Below are positions 55,749-63,183 of a DNA stretch of 64,000 bases, piece after piece. Where the stretch lies: the NCBI RefSeq assembly GCF_009604375.1, contig NZ_WEGH01000001.1, positions 2,170,001 through 2,234,000 of the forward strand, given 5' to 3'. The notes under the pieces were generated by a model that saw only the letters and a list, made by a program, of their open reading frames with translations, did no database searches and was not told where the DNA came from. Positions within the stretch are counted from its first letter, which is position 1; every line of letters starts with the position of its first letter. The position numbers and the translations under genes were made by a program. This stretch comes from Actinomadura macrotermitis (GTDB taxonomy: Bacteria > Actinomycetota > Actinomycetes > Streptosporangiales > Streptosporangiaceae).

Positions 55749-57074
55749 ATGACCTTCCCCCGCCCGGTGCTGATCCCGGGCCGGCGGCCGCCCGCGCCGT
55801 CCGCCGGGCTGTGGACGATGGCGCTGCCGCTCGCCCTGATGCTCGCCAGCGACTACAAGCTGCGCAGCCGCGAGGTGGACCAGGCCGTCGGCGGCAGCGC
55901 CGACCTGACCGTGCTGATGGAGATCGGCGTCTACGGGGCGGCGGCGCTGTTCCTGGTGTACCGGTTCGGGCTGCGGTCGCCCACCCGCAAGACGACGGGG
56001 CTGCTGTTCGCGGCGTGGACGTTCGCCGGGTACGTGGCGCTGTCGGCGGCCTGGTCGCCGTTCAAGTCGCTCGGCCTGGTCCGCGGCACCCAGCTGCTGA
56101 TCACCATGCTGGTGGCGCAGCGGATCGCGTCCCGCGCCACCCCGGCCGACCTGCGGCGGCTCGCGCACGCGTTCATCGGCGTGGTGCTGGTGTCGGTCTG
56201 CGTCGGCGTCGCGCACCCGTTCCCGCGCACCAAGCACACCGAGGACCGCTTCAACTGGCTCTACGTGCACCCGGTGATCGCCGGCGTGTACCTGGGCGTC
56301 GCGCTGCTGCTGACCGTCGGCTACCTGGTCCGCTGGGGCGGCCCGCACGAGCGGCTCTGGCACCCCGCCGCCTACCTCGGCGCGCTGGCGGTGCTCGGCG
56401 GCGCGCTGGTCGCCACGGGCACCCGCGGCGCCGCGCTCGGCTGCGCCGCGGGGCTGGTGGTGCTGCTCGCCACCGCCCGCGGCACCAAGGGGCGGGTGGA
56501 CGTGGTGGTGGTCGGCACGGCCGTCGCGGTGCTGGGCACGCTCGCCTTCGCCGACAAGATCATGGCGTTCGTGTCGCGCGGCGAGTCCGCCGAGAAGCTC
56601 GCCTCGCTGAACTCGCGGACCGAGCTGTGGTCGCTGGCGATGAAGGCCTACGCCGAGTCGCCGATCTTCGGCCGGGGGCTCGGCGCGTCCCGCGGCCTGT
56701 TCCTGGAGGACATCGGCCTCGGCGGCGGCCACAACGCGTTCGTCAACGCGCTGGTCGACCAGGGCGCGCTCGGCGCGGCGGTGCTGGCGGTGCTGCTGCT
56801 CACCCTCGCCATGGTGCTGCTGTTCATGACGCGGCACCGCACGCTGCGCGCCGACGCCGGGATGCTCCTCGGCATCTTGGCGTTCTTCCTGGTCGACGGC
56901 ATGACGACCGAGGGCCTGGCCGCGCCCGCCAACGTGTCGGGCATCTGGCTGCTGGTCCTGGTGGGGTGGGCCGAGACGCTGCGCCGCCAGGGCGGCGACC
57001 CGGTGGCGGCCGGCGCGCCGTCAGCCGCCGTGGCGGCGCCCGTGCAGGTAGCTGACGCCGCCCAGCACGCCTAG
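55749..57074 (+). CDS. O-antigen ligase / Wzy-like polymerase family protein
   Basis: 441 aa, about eleven to twelve transmembrane helices. The Wzy_C/WaaL pattern is present: ATGTRGAALGCAAGLVVLLA near 225, the loop with NSRTELWSLAMKAYAESPIFGRGLG near 285-310, and GGHNAFVNALVDQG near 325. In this setting it would polymerise or ligate oligosaccharide units outside the membrane, working with the flippase at 43005 and the Wzz-like protein at 44279. ATG 55749, GGAG upstream. Its last 54 bp overlap the convergent gene at 57021. Confidence 0.87.
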   Translation: MTFPRPVLIPGRRPPAPSAGLWTMALPLALMLASDYKLRSREVDQAVGGSADLTVLMEIGVYGAAALFLVYRFGLRSPTRKTTGLLFAAWTFAGYVALSAAWSPFKSLGLVRGTQLLITMLVAQRIASRATPADLRRLAHAFIGVVLVSVCVGVAHPFPRTKHTEDRFNWLYVHPVIAGVYLGVALLLTVGYLVRWGGPHERLWHPAAYLGALAVLGGALVATGTRGAALGCAAGLVVLLATARGTKGRVDVVVVGTAVAVLGTLAFADKIMAFVSRGESAEKLASLNSRTELWSLAMKAYAESPIFGRGLGASRGLFLEDIGLGGGHNAFVNALVDQGALGAAVLAVLLLTLAMVLLFMTRHRTLRADAGMLLGILAFFLVDGMTTEGLAAPANVSGIWLLVLVGWAETLRRQGGDPVAAGAPSAAVAAPVQVADAAQHA

Positions 57075-58049
57075 CAGCACCAGCCCGGCGAGCGCGCCGG
57101 TGCCGAGCAGGCCGCCGGGCAGGCCGCTCCGCTCGGGCAGGTCGATCGGCTGCGGCTGCCGGTCGGCGAGCGGCACCGGCGCCGGCGCGGGCTCCTGGGG
57201 GTCCCGCGAGGCCTGCCTGGACGCCCCCGGCAGCGCGACCGCCCGCAGCCGCGGCCTGGCCCCCGCGTCGGCCACGAGCGCCCGGCGGCCGTCGGCGGTG
57301 ACGCCGAACGCGGCGCCGGAGCCGGTGAAGCGCAGCACATGGGTGACGCGGTCGCGGACGCCGCCGAGGACCCGCACCGCGTCGGGGGTGCGCAGCACGA
57401 GCCGCCCGTCGGGGGTGAACGCGGCGCCCCGGACGGCGAACGGCAGCCGCCGCACCCGGGTCAGCCGGTTGTCGGCCTGCTGGCCGAGCGCGGCGGGCAG
57501 CGCGTAGACGCCCGCGGCGTTCGTGCCGCGGGTGATGAGGTAGACGCGGCCCTCGGCGGGGTCGGCGGCGAGCACGCCGCCGTTGTGCACGCCGTCGGGG
57601 AAGCGGACCTTGTAGGCCTTGACCGCCAGCTTCCCGCCGGCCAGGTTCGCGGGCTCGGCGGCGCGGTACAGCGTCACGGTGTCCTTGGCGCCCTCCAGGT
57701 CGCCGAACACCAGCGTCCCGCCGCCGCCGTCGCCCCTGGCGACGGCGAGGGCGCTCACCCGCGGCACCCCGGGGGCGGTGAAGGCGGCGGTGGTGCGGCC
57801 GTCGGCGCCGAGCGCGTACACCCTGCCCTTGCCGGGCTCGAAGGTCCACCACGCGTCGGCGTGCGCGGCGCCGGGCACCAGCGCGGCGGGGGACGCCAGC
57901 GCCGCGCGGAAGACGCCGGCGGGCACCGGGGTGCTGGTCGCGGCGGGATCGGGAGCGGCCATCGCGGGGGCCGCGGCCATCAGGGCGAAGGCCACGCCCT
58001 GCCCCAAGGCCGTGACGCCACACAGCCGACGACTGGCGACCATCTCCAC
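57021..58049 (-). CDS. Exported beta-propeller-like protein with C-terminal anchor
   Basis: 342 aa. Signal peptide ending near residue 32 (MAAAPAMAAPDP). The middle part has propeller-like repeats (AHADAWWTFEPGKGRVYALGADG, GAAFTPDGRLVLRTPDAVRVLG, AFGVTADGRRALVAD). A Pro-rich spacer and one transmembrane helix (GLLGTGALAGLVLLGVLGGVSYL) end in a short basic tail, so it is held at the cell surface. Function unknown. GTG 58049 is favoured over ATG 58043 because GGAGGGGG is then 5-8 nt away. It overlaps the convergent polymerase gene by 54 bp. Confidence 0.75.
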   Translation of the reverse strand: MEMVASRRLCGVTALGQGVAFALMAAAPAMAAPDPAATSTPVPAGVFRAALASPAALVPGAAHADAWWTFEPGKGRVYALGADGRTTAAFTAPGVPRVSALAVARGDGGGGTLVFGDLEGAKDTVTLYRAAEPANLAGGKLAVKAYKVRFPDGVHNGGVLAADPAEGRVYLITRGTNAAGVYALPAALGQQADNRLTRVRRLPFAVRGAAFTPDGRLVLRTPDAVRVLGGVRDRVTHVLRFTGSGAAFGVTADGRRALVADAGARPRLRAVALPGASRQASRDPQEPAPAPVPLADRQPQPIDLPERSGLPGGLLGTGALAGLVLLGVLGGVSYLHGRRHGG

Positions 58050-58090
58050 GCGTTCCCCCTCCACTGCGAGCGTGTGGCATTCTTCCGCAT

Positions 58091-58684
58091 GTGGAACCAC
58101 TCGGCATCAATGGCGCACTTTTGTTCTCACCTCGTATCCATGGCGACGATCGAGGCTCGTTCCACGAATGGTTCCGCGCGGACCTGCTCCGCGAGCACAC
58201 CGGCTACGACCTGAAGCTGGAGCAGGCCAACTGCTCGGTGTCGGCGCGCGGGGCGCTGCGCGGCGTGCACTTCGCCGACGTCCCGCCGGGCCAGGCCAAA
58301 TACATCACCTGCCTGCGCGGCGCGCTGCTGGACGTCGTGGTCGACCTGCGCGTCGGCTCCCCCACGTTCGGCCGCTGGGAGGCCGTCCGGCTGGACGGGC
58401 AGAATCGCCGCTGCCTCTACATCGCCGAAGGGCTCGGGCACGCGTTCCTGGCGCTGGAGGACGACACCACCGTCGTCTACCTGTGCTCGGAGGGCTACAA
58501 CCCCGGCCGCGAGCACGGCGTGCACCCGCTGGACCCCGACCTGGCCATCGCGTGGCCCGCCGGCATCGAGCCGGTCCTGTCGGACAAGGACGCCGCGGCG
58601 CCGTCGCTGGCGGACGCGCAGAAGTCCGGCCTGCTCCCCGACTACGAGGAGTGCCTGGACTTCTACGCCTCCCTCAGAGGCTGA
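58091..58684 (+). CDS. rmlC: dTDP-4-dehydrorhamnose 3,5-epimerase
   Basis: 197 aa, cupin fold; third step of dTDP-L-rhamnose synthesis. Motifs: SPRIHGDDRGSFHEWFR at the N terminus, RGVHF with the catalytic His near 60, VVDLRVGSPTFGRWEAV, and IAEGLGHAFLALEDDTTVVYLCSEGYNP. The usual length is 180-200. GTG 58091 begins the conserved part; no ribosome site is seen, so the transcript may be leaderless. It reads rightward, against rmlA, rmlB and rmlD, and its end overlaps rmlD by 11 bp. Confidence 0.93.
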   Translation: MEPLGINGALLFSPRIHGDDRGSFHEWFRADLLREHTGYDLKLEQANCSVSARGALRGVHFADVPPGQAKYITCLRGALLDVVVDLRVGSPTFGRWEAVRLDGQNRRCLYIAEGLGHAFLALEDDTTVVYLCSEGYNPGREHGVHPLDPDLAIAWPAGIEPVLSDKDAAAPSLADAQKSGLLPDYEECLDFYASLRG

Positions 58685-59501
58685 GGCCCGGCCAGGCGGC
58701 GTGCAGGGCCTCGCGCCAGTCGCGCATCGGGGCCAGGCCCGCCGCCGCCCACCGGTCGTGCCCGAGGACGCTGAACGCCGGCCGCGGCGCCGGGCGCGGG
58801 AACTTCTCGCTGCTGGTCGGCCGCACCCGCTCGGGGTCGAGGCCGAGCAGCGCGAACACCTCGCGGGCCAGGCCGTACCAGGACGTCCGCCCGCCGTTGG
58901 TGCCGTGGTAGACGCCGGGCGGCGCGCCGGAGAGGCCGAGCGCGATGACCTGCTCGGCCAGGTCGCCGGTCCACGTCGGCTGGCCGAGCTGGTCGTCGAC
59001 GACCTCGACGGTGTCGCGCTCGGCGGCCAGCCGCATCATCGTGCGGACGAAGTTCGGGCCGTGCGCGCCGTACAGCCACGCCGTGCGGACGATGTAGCCG
59101 TCCTTGGCGGCCAGCTCCCCGGCCAGCTTGGTGCGGCCGTAGGCGTTGACGGGCGCGACGGGCGCGTCCTCGGCGTACGGCTCGGTCGCGGTGCCGTCGA
59201 AGACGTAGTCGGTGGAGATCTGGACCAGGCGGGCGTCGCAGTCGGCGAGCGCCGCCACCGCCGTCCCGTTGACCGCCAGCGCGGCGTCCTCGTCGGCCTC
59301 GGCGTCGTCGACGGCCGTCCACGCGGCGCAGTTGACGATCACCTCGGGCCGGTGCCGCGCCAGCGCCTCGCGCACCGCGCCCGGGTCGAGCAGGTCCAGC
59401 TCGGCGCGGTCCAGCGCGACGACGTCCGCGCCGCGCGCGCGCAGCCGCCCCACCAGCTCGGTGCCGAGCATCCCCCCGGCCCCCGTCACCATCCAGGTCA
59501 C
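58674..59501 (-). CDS. rmlD: dTDP-4-dehydrorhamnose reductase
   Basis: 275 aa, short-chain dehydrogenase fold; last step of dTDP-L-rhamnose synthesis, NADPH-dependent. Motifs: VTGAGGMLGTEL at the N terminus, STDYVFDGTATEPYAE near 97, the YGRTKLAGE catalytic Tyr/Lys near 122-126, and IVRTAWLYG. GTG 59501 lies just inside the edge of a 96-bp repeat unit which also supplies the GGGGAG ribosome site. It is the third gene of the rmlA, rmlB, rmlD unit. Confidence 0.94.
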   Translation of the reverse strand: MTWMVTGAGGMLGTELVGRLRARGADVVALDRAELDLLDPGAVREALARHRPEVIVNCAAWTAVDDAEADEDAALAVNGTAVAALADCDARLVQISTDYVFDGTATEPYAEDAPVAPVNAYGRTKLAGELAAKDGYIVRTAWLYGAHGPNFVRTMMRLAAERDTVEVVDDQLGQPTWTGDLAEQVIALGLSGAPPGVYHGTNGGRTSWYGLAREVFALLGLDPERVRPTSSEKFPRPAPRPAFSVLGHDRWAAAGLAPMRDWREALHAAWPGLSL

Positions 59502-59691
59502 TGTGCTCCCCGCTCGCCTACAGGGCGCCTTACGGCGCCGTCTTCCCTCGTCGCAAGCTCCTCAGTCCAGACGACGCCGCGCCCCTCCGGCTCGCACTGT
59601 GCTCCCCGCTCGCCTACAGGGCGCCTTACGGCGCCGTCTTCCCTCGTCGCAAGCTCCTCAGTCCAGACGACGCCGCGCCCCTCCGGCTCGC
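59501..59691. repeat. Perfect 96-bp tandem duplication between rmlB and rmlD
   Basis: Copy 1 is 59501-59596 and copy 2 is 59597-59691, identical over 95 bp. The duplicated stretch fills the whole gap from the rmlD start codon to the rmlB stop. Each copy holds GGCGCC-TTAC-GGCGCC, a small hairpin, and the rmlD ribosome site. Because 96 is a multiple of three, one minus-strand frame (EPEGRGVVWTEELATRE...) stays open through both copies. Confidence 0.95.
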
Positions 59692-60675
59692 TCAACTGGC
59701 GTCCTCGGCGCGCTTCTTCAGCGGCTCCCACCAGGCGCGGTTGTCGGCGTACCAGCGGACCGTCTCGGCCAGGCCGTCCTCGAACGACACCCGCGGCGCG
59801 TAGCCGAGGGCGCGCAGCCTGGCGTCGTCCAGCGAGTAGCGGCGGTCGTGGCCCTTGCGGTCGGGCACCCGCTCCACCCGGTCCCAGCCGGCGCCGAGCG
59901 CGTCCAGCAGCCGCTGCGTCAGCTCCAGGTTCGTCAGCTCGGCGGTGCCGGCGATGTGGTAGACCGCGCCCGGCTCGCCGCGCTCGGCGACCAGCTGGAT
60001 GCCGCGGCAGTGGTCGGCGGCGTGGATCCAGTCGCGGACGTTGCCGCCGTCGCCGTACAGCGGCACGGACCGCCCGTCCATCAGGTTGGTGGCGAACAGC
60101 GGGATGACCTTCTCGGGGAACTGGTACGGCCCGTAGTTGTTGCCGCAGCGGGTGATGCTGACCGGCAGCCCGTGGGTGCGCGCGTACGCCCGCGCGATCA
60201 TGTCGCCGCCGGCCTTGGCGGCCGAGTAGGGCGAGTTCGGCGCGAGCGGCGCGTCCTCGTCCCACGACCCGGCGTCGATGCTGCCGTACACCTCGTCGGT
60301 GGACACCTGCACCACGCGCGGGGTGCCGGCGTCCAGGCACGCCTGCATGAGCGTCTGCACGCCGAGCACGTTGGTGCGCACGAATTCCCCGGCGCTGGCG
60401 ATCGACCGGTCGACGTGCGACTCGGCGGCGAAGTTCAGCACCACGTCGTGGCCGGGCACCAGCTCCGCCAGCAGCGCGGCGTCGCAGATGTCGCCGCGCA
60501 CGAACGTGAAGCCGCCCTCGGCGGGCTCCAGGTTGGCCAGGTTGCCGGCGTAGGTGAGCTTGTCCAGCACGGTGACCTCGGCGCCGGCGAACGCCGGGTA
60601 GGCGCCGGCGACCAGGTCGCGCACGTACTGCGATCCGATGAAACCGGCGCCGCCGGTGACCAGGACGCGGGTCAT
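59692..60675 (-). CDS. rmlB: dTDP-glucose 4,6-dehydratase
   Basis: 327 aa, extended short-chain dehydrogenase; second step of dTDP-L-rhamnose synthesis, with bound NAD. Motifs: VLVTGGAGFIGSQYV, the substrate and catalytic region VVQVSTDEVYGS with Thr-Asp-Glu near 125-127, YSAAKAGGD with Tyr/Lys near 150-154, and RCGNNYGPYQFPEKVIPLF. Starts at ATG 60675 in a 4-bp overlap with rmlA. Its stop touches the duplicated repeat. Confidence 0.96.
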   Translation of the reverse strand: MTRVLVTGGAGFIGSQYVRDLVAGAYPAFAGAEVTVLDKLTYAGNLANLEPAEGGFTFVRGDICDAALLAELVPGHDVVLNFAAESHVDRSIASAGEFVRTNVLGVQTLMQACLDAGTPRVVQVSTDEVYGSIDAGSWDEDAPLAPNSPYSAAKAGGDMIARAYARTHGLPVSITRCGNNYGPYQFPEKVIPLFATNLMDGRSVPLYGDGGNVRDWIHAADHCRGIQLVAERGEPGAVYHIAGTAELTNLELTQRLLDALGAGWDRVERVPDRKGHDRRYSLDDARLRALGYAPRVSFEDGLAETVRWYADNRAWWEPLKKRAEDAS

Positions 60676-61739
60676 TTGCTGATCTGCACGGTGCTGTGGT
60701 CTCCCAGGACGAGGCGGTGGGCTTTGGGGACGCGGGGGGCGGGGGTGACGCGGGCCTCGCGGCCGATGAGCGAGACCTCGATGCGGCCGACGCCGTCGAT
60801 GGAGGCGCCGCGCAGCACGATCGAGTACTCGATCTCGCTGTCGATGACCGCGCAGTCGCGGTCGATGGAGGTGAAGGGGCCGACGTAGGAGTCGCGGACG
60901 GTGCTGCCGGCGCCGACGATGGCGGGGCCGACGATGCGCGACCCGGTGACGGTCGCGCCCTCCTCGACGACCACCCGGCCGATCAGCTCGCTGGTCTCGT
61001 CCACCCGCCCCTGCACACAGGGTTCGACGCTCTCCAGCACCAGCCGGTTGACCTCCAGCATGTCGGTGACGTTGCCGGTGTCCTTCCAGTAGCCGGAGAT
61101 GACGGTGGACTCCACCCGCAGCCCGTCGTCGATGAGGCCCTGGATCGCGTCGGTGATCTCCAGCTCGTCGCGCCAGGACGGCTTCAGCCGCGCGACGGCC
61201 TCGTGCACCGCGGCGCTGAAGATGTAGACGCCGACCAGCGCCAGGTCGCTCTTGGGCTCGGCCGGCTTCTCCTCCAGGCCGACGACGCGGCCGGCGGCGT
61301 CGAGCTCGGCGACGCCGAACGCGCGCGGGTCCGACACGCGGGTGAGCATGATCTGCGCCTGCGGCCGCTCGGCGCGGAACCGCCCGACCAGGTCGCTGAT
61401 GCCGCCGACGATGAAGTTGTCGCCCAGGTACATGACGAAGTCGTCGCCGCCGAGGAAGTCGCGGGCGATGAGGACGGCGTGCGCGAGGCCGCGGGGGGCG
61501 TCCTGCGGCAGGTAGGTGACCTGCAGGCCGAACGCCGAGCCGTCGCCGACGGCGCCCTGGATCTCGGCGGCGGTGTCGCCGACGACGATGCCGACCTCGG
61601 TGATGCCGGCGTCGCGGATGGCCTCCAGGCCGTAGAACAGCACCGGCTTGTTGGCGACCGGGACGAGCTGCTTGGCCGAGGTGTGGGTGATCGGGCGCAG
61701 CCGGGATCCGGCGCCGCCCGCCAGCACGAGCGCCTTCAC
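60672..61739 (-). CDS. rmlA: Glucose-1-phosphate thymidylyltransferase, long form
   Basis: 355 aa; makes dTDP-glucose from dTTP and glucose-1-phosphate, first step of the pathway. Nucleotidyltransferase domain: LVLAGGAGSRLRPITHTSAKQLVPVANKP at the N terminus, FVMYLGDNFI near 105, VGLEEKPAEPKS near 158, YWKDTGN near 220. A C-terminal left-handed beta-helix (from about 245: VVVEEGATVTGSRIVGPAIVG) marks the long StrD-like form rather than the short RmlA. GTG 61739 fits the conserved start; the open frame extends to 61826 without good codons. Confidence 0.93.
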   Translation of the reverse strand: MKALVLAGGAGSRLRPITHTSAKQLVPVANKPVLFYGLEAIRDAGITEVGIVVGDTAAEIQGAVGDGSAFGLQVTYLPQDAPRGLAHAVLIARDFLGGDDFVMYLGDNFIVGGISDLVGRFRAERPQAQIMLTRVSDPRAFGVAELDAAGRVVGLEEKPAEPKSDLALVGVYIFSAAVHEAVARLKPSWRDELEITDAIQGLIDDGLRVESTVISGYWKDTGNVTDMLEVNRLVLESVEPCVQGRVDETSELIGRVVVEEGATVTGSRIVGPAIVGAGSTVRDSYVGPFTSIDRDCAVIDSEIEYSIVLRGASIDGVGRIEVSLIGREARVTPAPRVPKAHRLVLGDHSTVQISK

Positions 61740-61905
61740 GCGGCGGTCCGGGGAGGCGGTCCCGGCGGGACGGGCTGGTTCACGGTGGCTCCAGTGGTGC
61801 CAGGGGGAGGATTGCGCCCCCGACATTACCCGGCCTTGGCGTTCCCCTAGGCCGGGAACGCGCTGGCCGGTAGGGGCCGTGAACCCGCCCGCCCTCCCGG
61901 GCGTC
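61740..61905. other. Gap between cysN and rmlA
   Basis: 166 bp. It should hold the rmlA promoter and the end of the cysDN transcript. A 7-bp inverted repeat (CCCGGCC 61829-61835, GGCCGGG 61850-61856) is a weak candidate terminator; I see nothing else. Confidence 0.4.
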
Positions 61906-63183
61906 CTACTTCGCGCCGATGATCATTCCGGCGCCGACGGTGTTGTTGGTGGCCTCGTCGATGAGGATGAAGCCGCCGGTCAGCCGGTTGCGGCCGTAGT
62001 CGTCGACGAACAGCGGCTGGGTGACCCGCAGCGAGATCCGGCCGATCTCGTTCAGGCCGAGGCCGGTGGCCTGCTCGTCGCGGTGCAGGGTGTTGACGTC
62101 CAGCCGGTAGTTCAGGTCCTTGACCATCGCCTTGGCGGTGCGGGTGGTGTGCTTCAGCACCAGCCGGGTGCGCGGCGTCAGCTGCCGGTCGGGGGTCATC
62201 CAGCAGACCATCGCCTCCAGGTCCTGGGCGACCTCGGGCCGGTTGTTCGGCCGGGCGATCATGTCGCCGCGGGAGATGTCGATGTCGTCGGCCAGGCGCA
62301 GCGTCACCGACATCGGCGGGTAGGCCTCGGCGACGGGCCCGGCGGGCCCGTCGATGTGGGCGATGGTGGTGGTGAGCCCCGACGGCAGGTGCACCACCTC
62401 GTCGCCGGGCTTCAGCACCCCGCCGGCGACCTGGCCCGCGTAGCCGCGGTAGTCGTGCAGCTCGGGGTCGGTGGAGGCGTGCGGCCGGATCACGTACTGC
62501 ACCGGGAACCGCACGTCGATCAGGTTGCGGTCGGAGGCGATGTGCACGTGCTCCAGGTGGTGCAGCAGCGAGCTGCCCTCGTACCAGGGCATGTTCACCG
62601 ACCGCTCCACCACGTTGTCGCCGTGCAGCGCCGACAGCGGGATGAAGGACAGGTCGGTGATCTCCAGCTTGGACGCGAACGCGGTGAACTCGTCCACGAT
62701 CGACTCGTAGACGGCCTGGTCGTAGGCGACCAGGTCCATCTTGTTCACCGCCACGACCAGGTGCGGCACCTTCAGCAGGGTCGCCAGGAAGGCGTGCCGG
62801 CGCGACTGCTCCAGGATGCCCTTGCGCGCGTCCACCAGGATGATCGCCAGGTCGGCGGTGGAGGCGCCGGTGACCATGTTGCGGGTGTACTGGATGTGCC
62901 CGGGGGTGTCGGCGATGATGAACTTGCGCCGCGGCGTGGCGAAGTAGCGGTAGGCCACGTCGATGGTGATGCCCTGCTCGCGCTCGGCGCGCAGGCCGTC
63001 GGTGAGCAGCGCGAGGTTGGTGTACTCCTCGCCGCGGTCGGCGCTGGTGCGCTCCACCGACTCCAGCTGGTCCTCGAAGATCGACTTGGAGTCGAACAGC
63101 AGCCGCCCGATCAGGGTGGACTTGCCGTCGTCGACGCTGCCCGCCGTGGCGAACCGCAGGATGTCCATGTTGTGGGCGGCCAT
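61906..63183 (-). CDS. cysN: Sulfate adenylyltransferase subunit 1 (GTPase)
   Basis: 425 aa, EF-Tu-like GTPase that drives APS formation from ATP and sulfate with CysD. G1 is AGSVDDGKSTLIGRLL at about 14-29, G3 DTPGHIQYTRNM near 93, G4 NKMDLV near 148; beta-barrel domains follow. It stops at the GTPase and lacks the fused APS-kinase domain of CysNC, which fits with the separate kinase at 40544. The ATG shares one base with the cysD stop (TAATG), so translation is coupled. Confidence 0.96.
   Translation of the reverse strand: MAAHNMDILRFATAGSVDDGKSTLIGRLLFDSKSIFEDQLESVERTSADRGEEYTNLALLTDGLRAEREQGITIDVAYRYFATPRRKFIIADTPGHIQYTRNMVTGASTADLAIILVDARKGILEQSRRHAFLATLLKVPHLVVAVNKMDLVAYDQAVYESIVDEFTAFASKLEITDLSFIPLSALHGDNVVERSVNMPWYEGSSLLHHLEHVHIASDRNLIDVRFPVQYVIRPHASTDPELHDYRGYAGQVAGGVLKPGDEVVHLPSGLTTTIAHIDGPAGPVAEAYPPMSVTLRLADDIDISRGDMIARPNNRPEVAQDLEAMVCWMTPDRQLTPRTRLVLKHTTRTAKAMVKDLNYRLDVNTLHRDEQATGLGLNEIGRISLRVTQPLFVDDYGRNRLTGGFILIDEATNNTVGAGMIIGAK

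Noticed and set aside
59498..60340. Alternative minus-strand coding frame through the 96-bp repeats and rmlB
   Set aside because: Over rmlB it is an out-of-frame shadow. Only the open stretch within the repeats is noted, as a finding, without calling it a gene.
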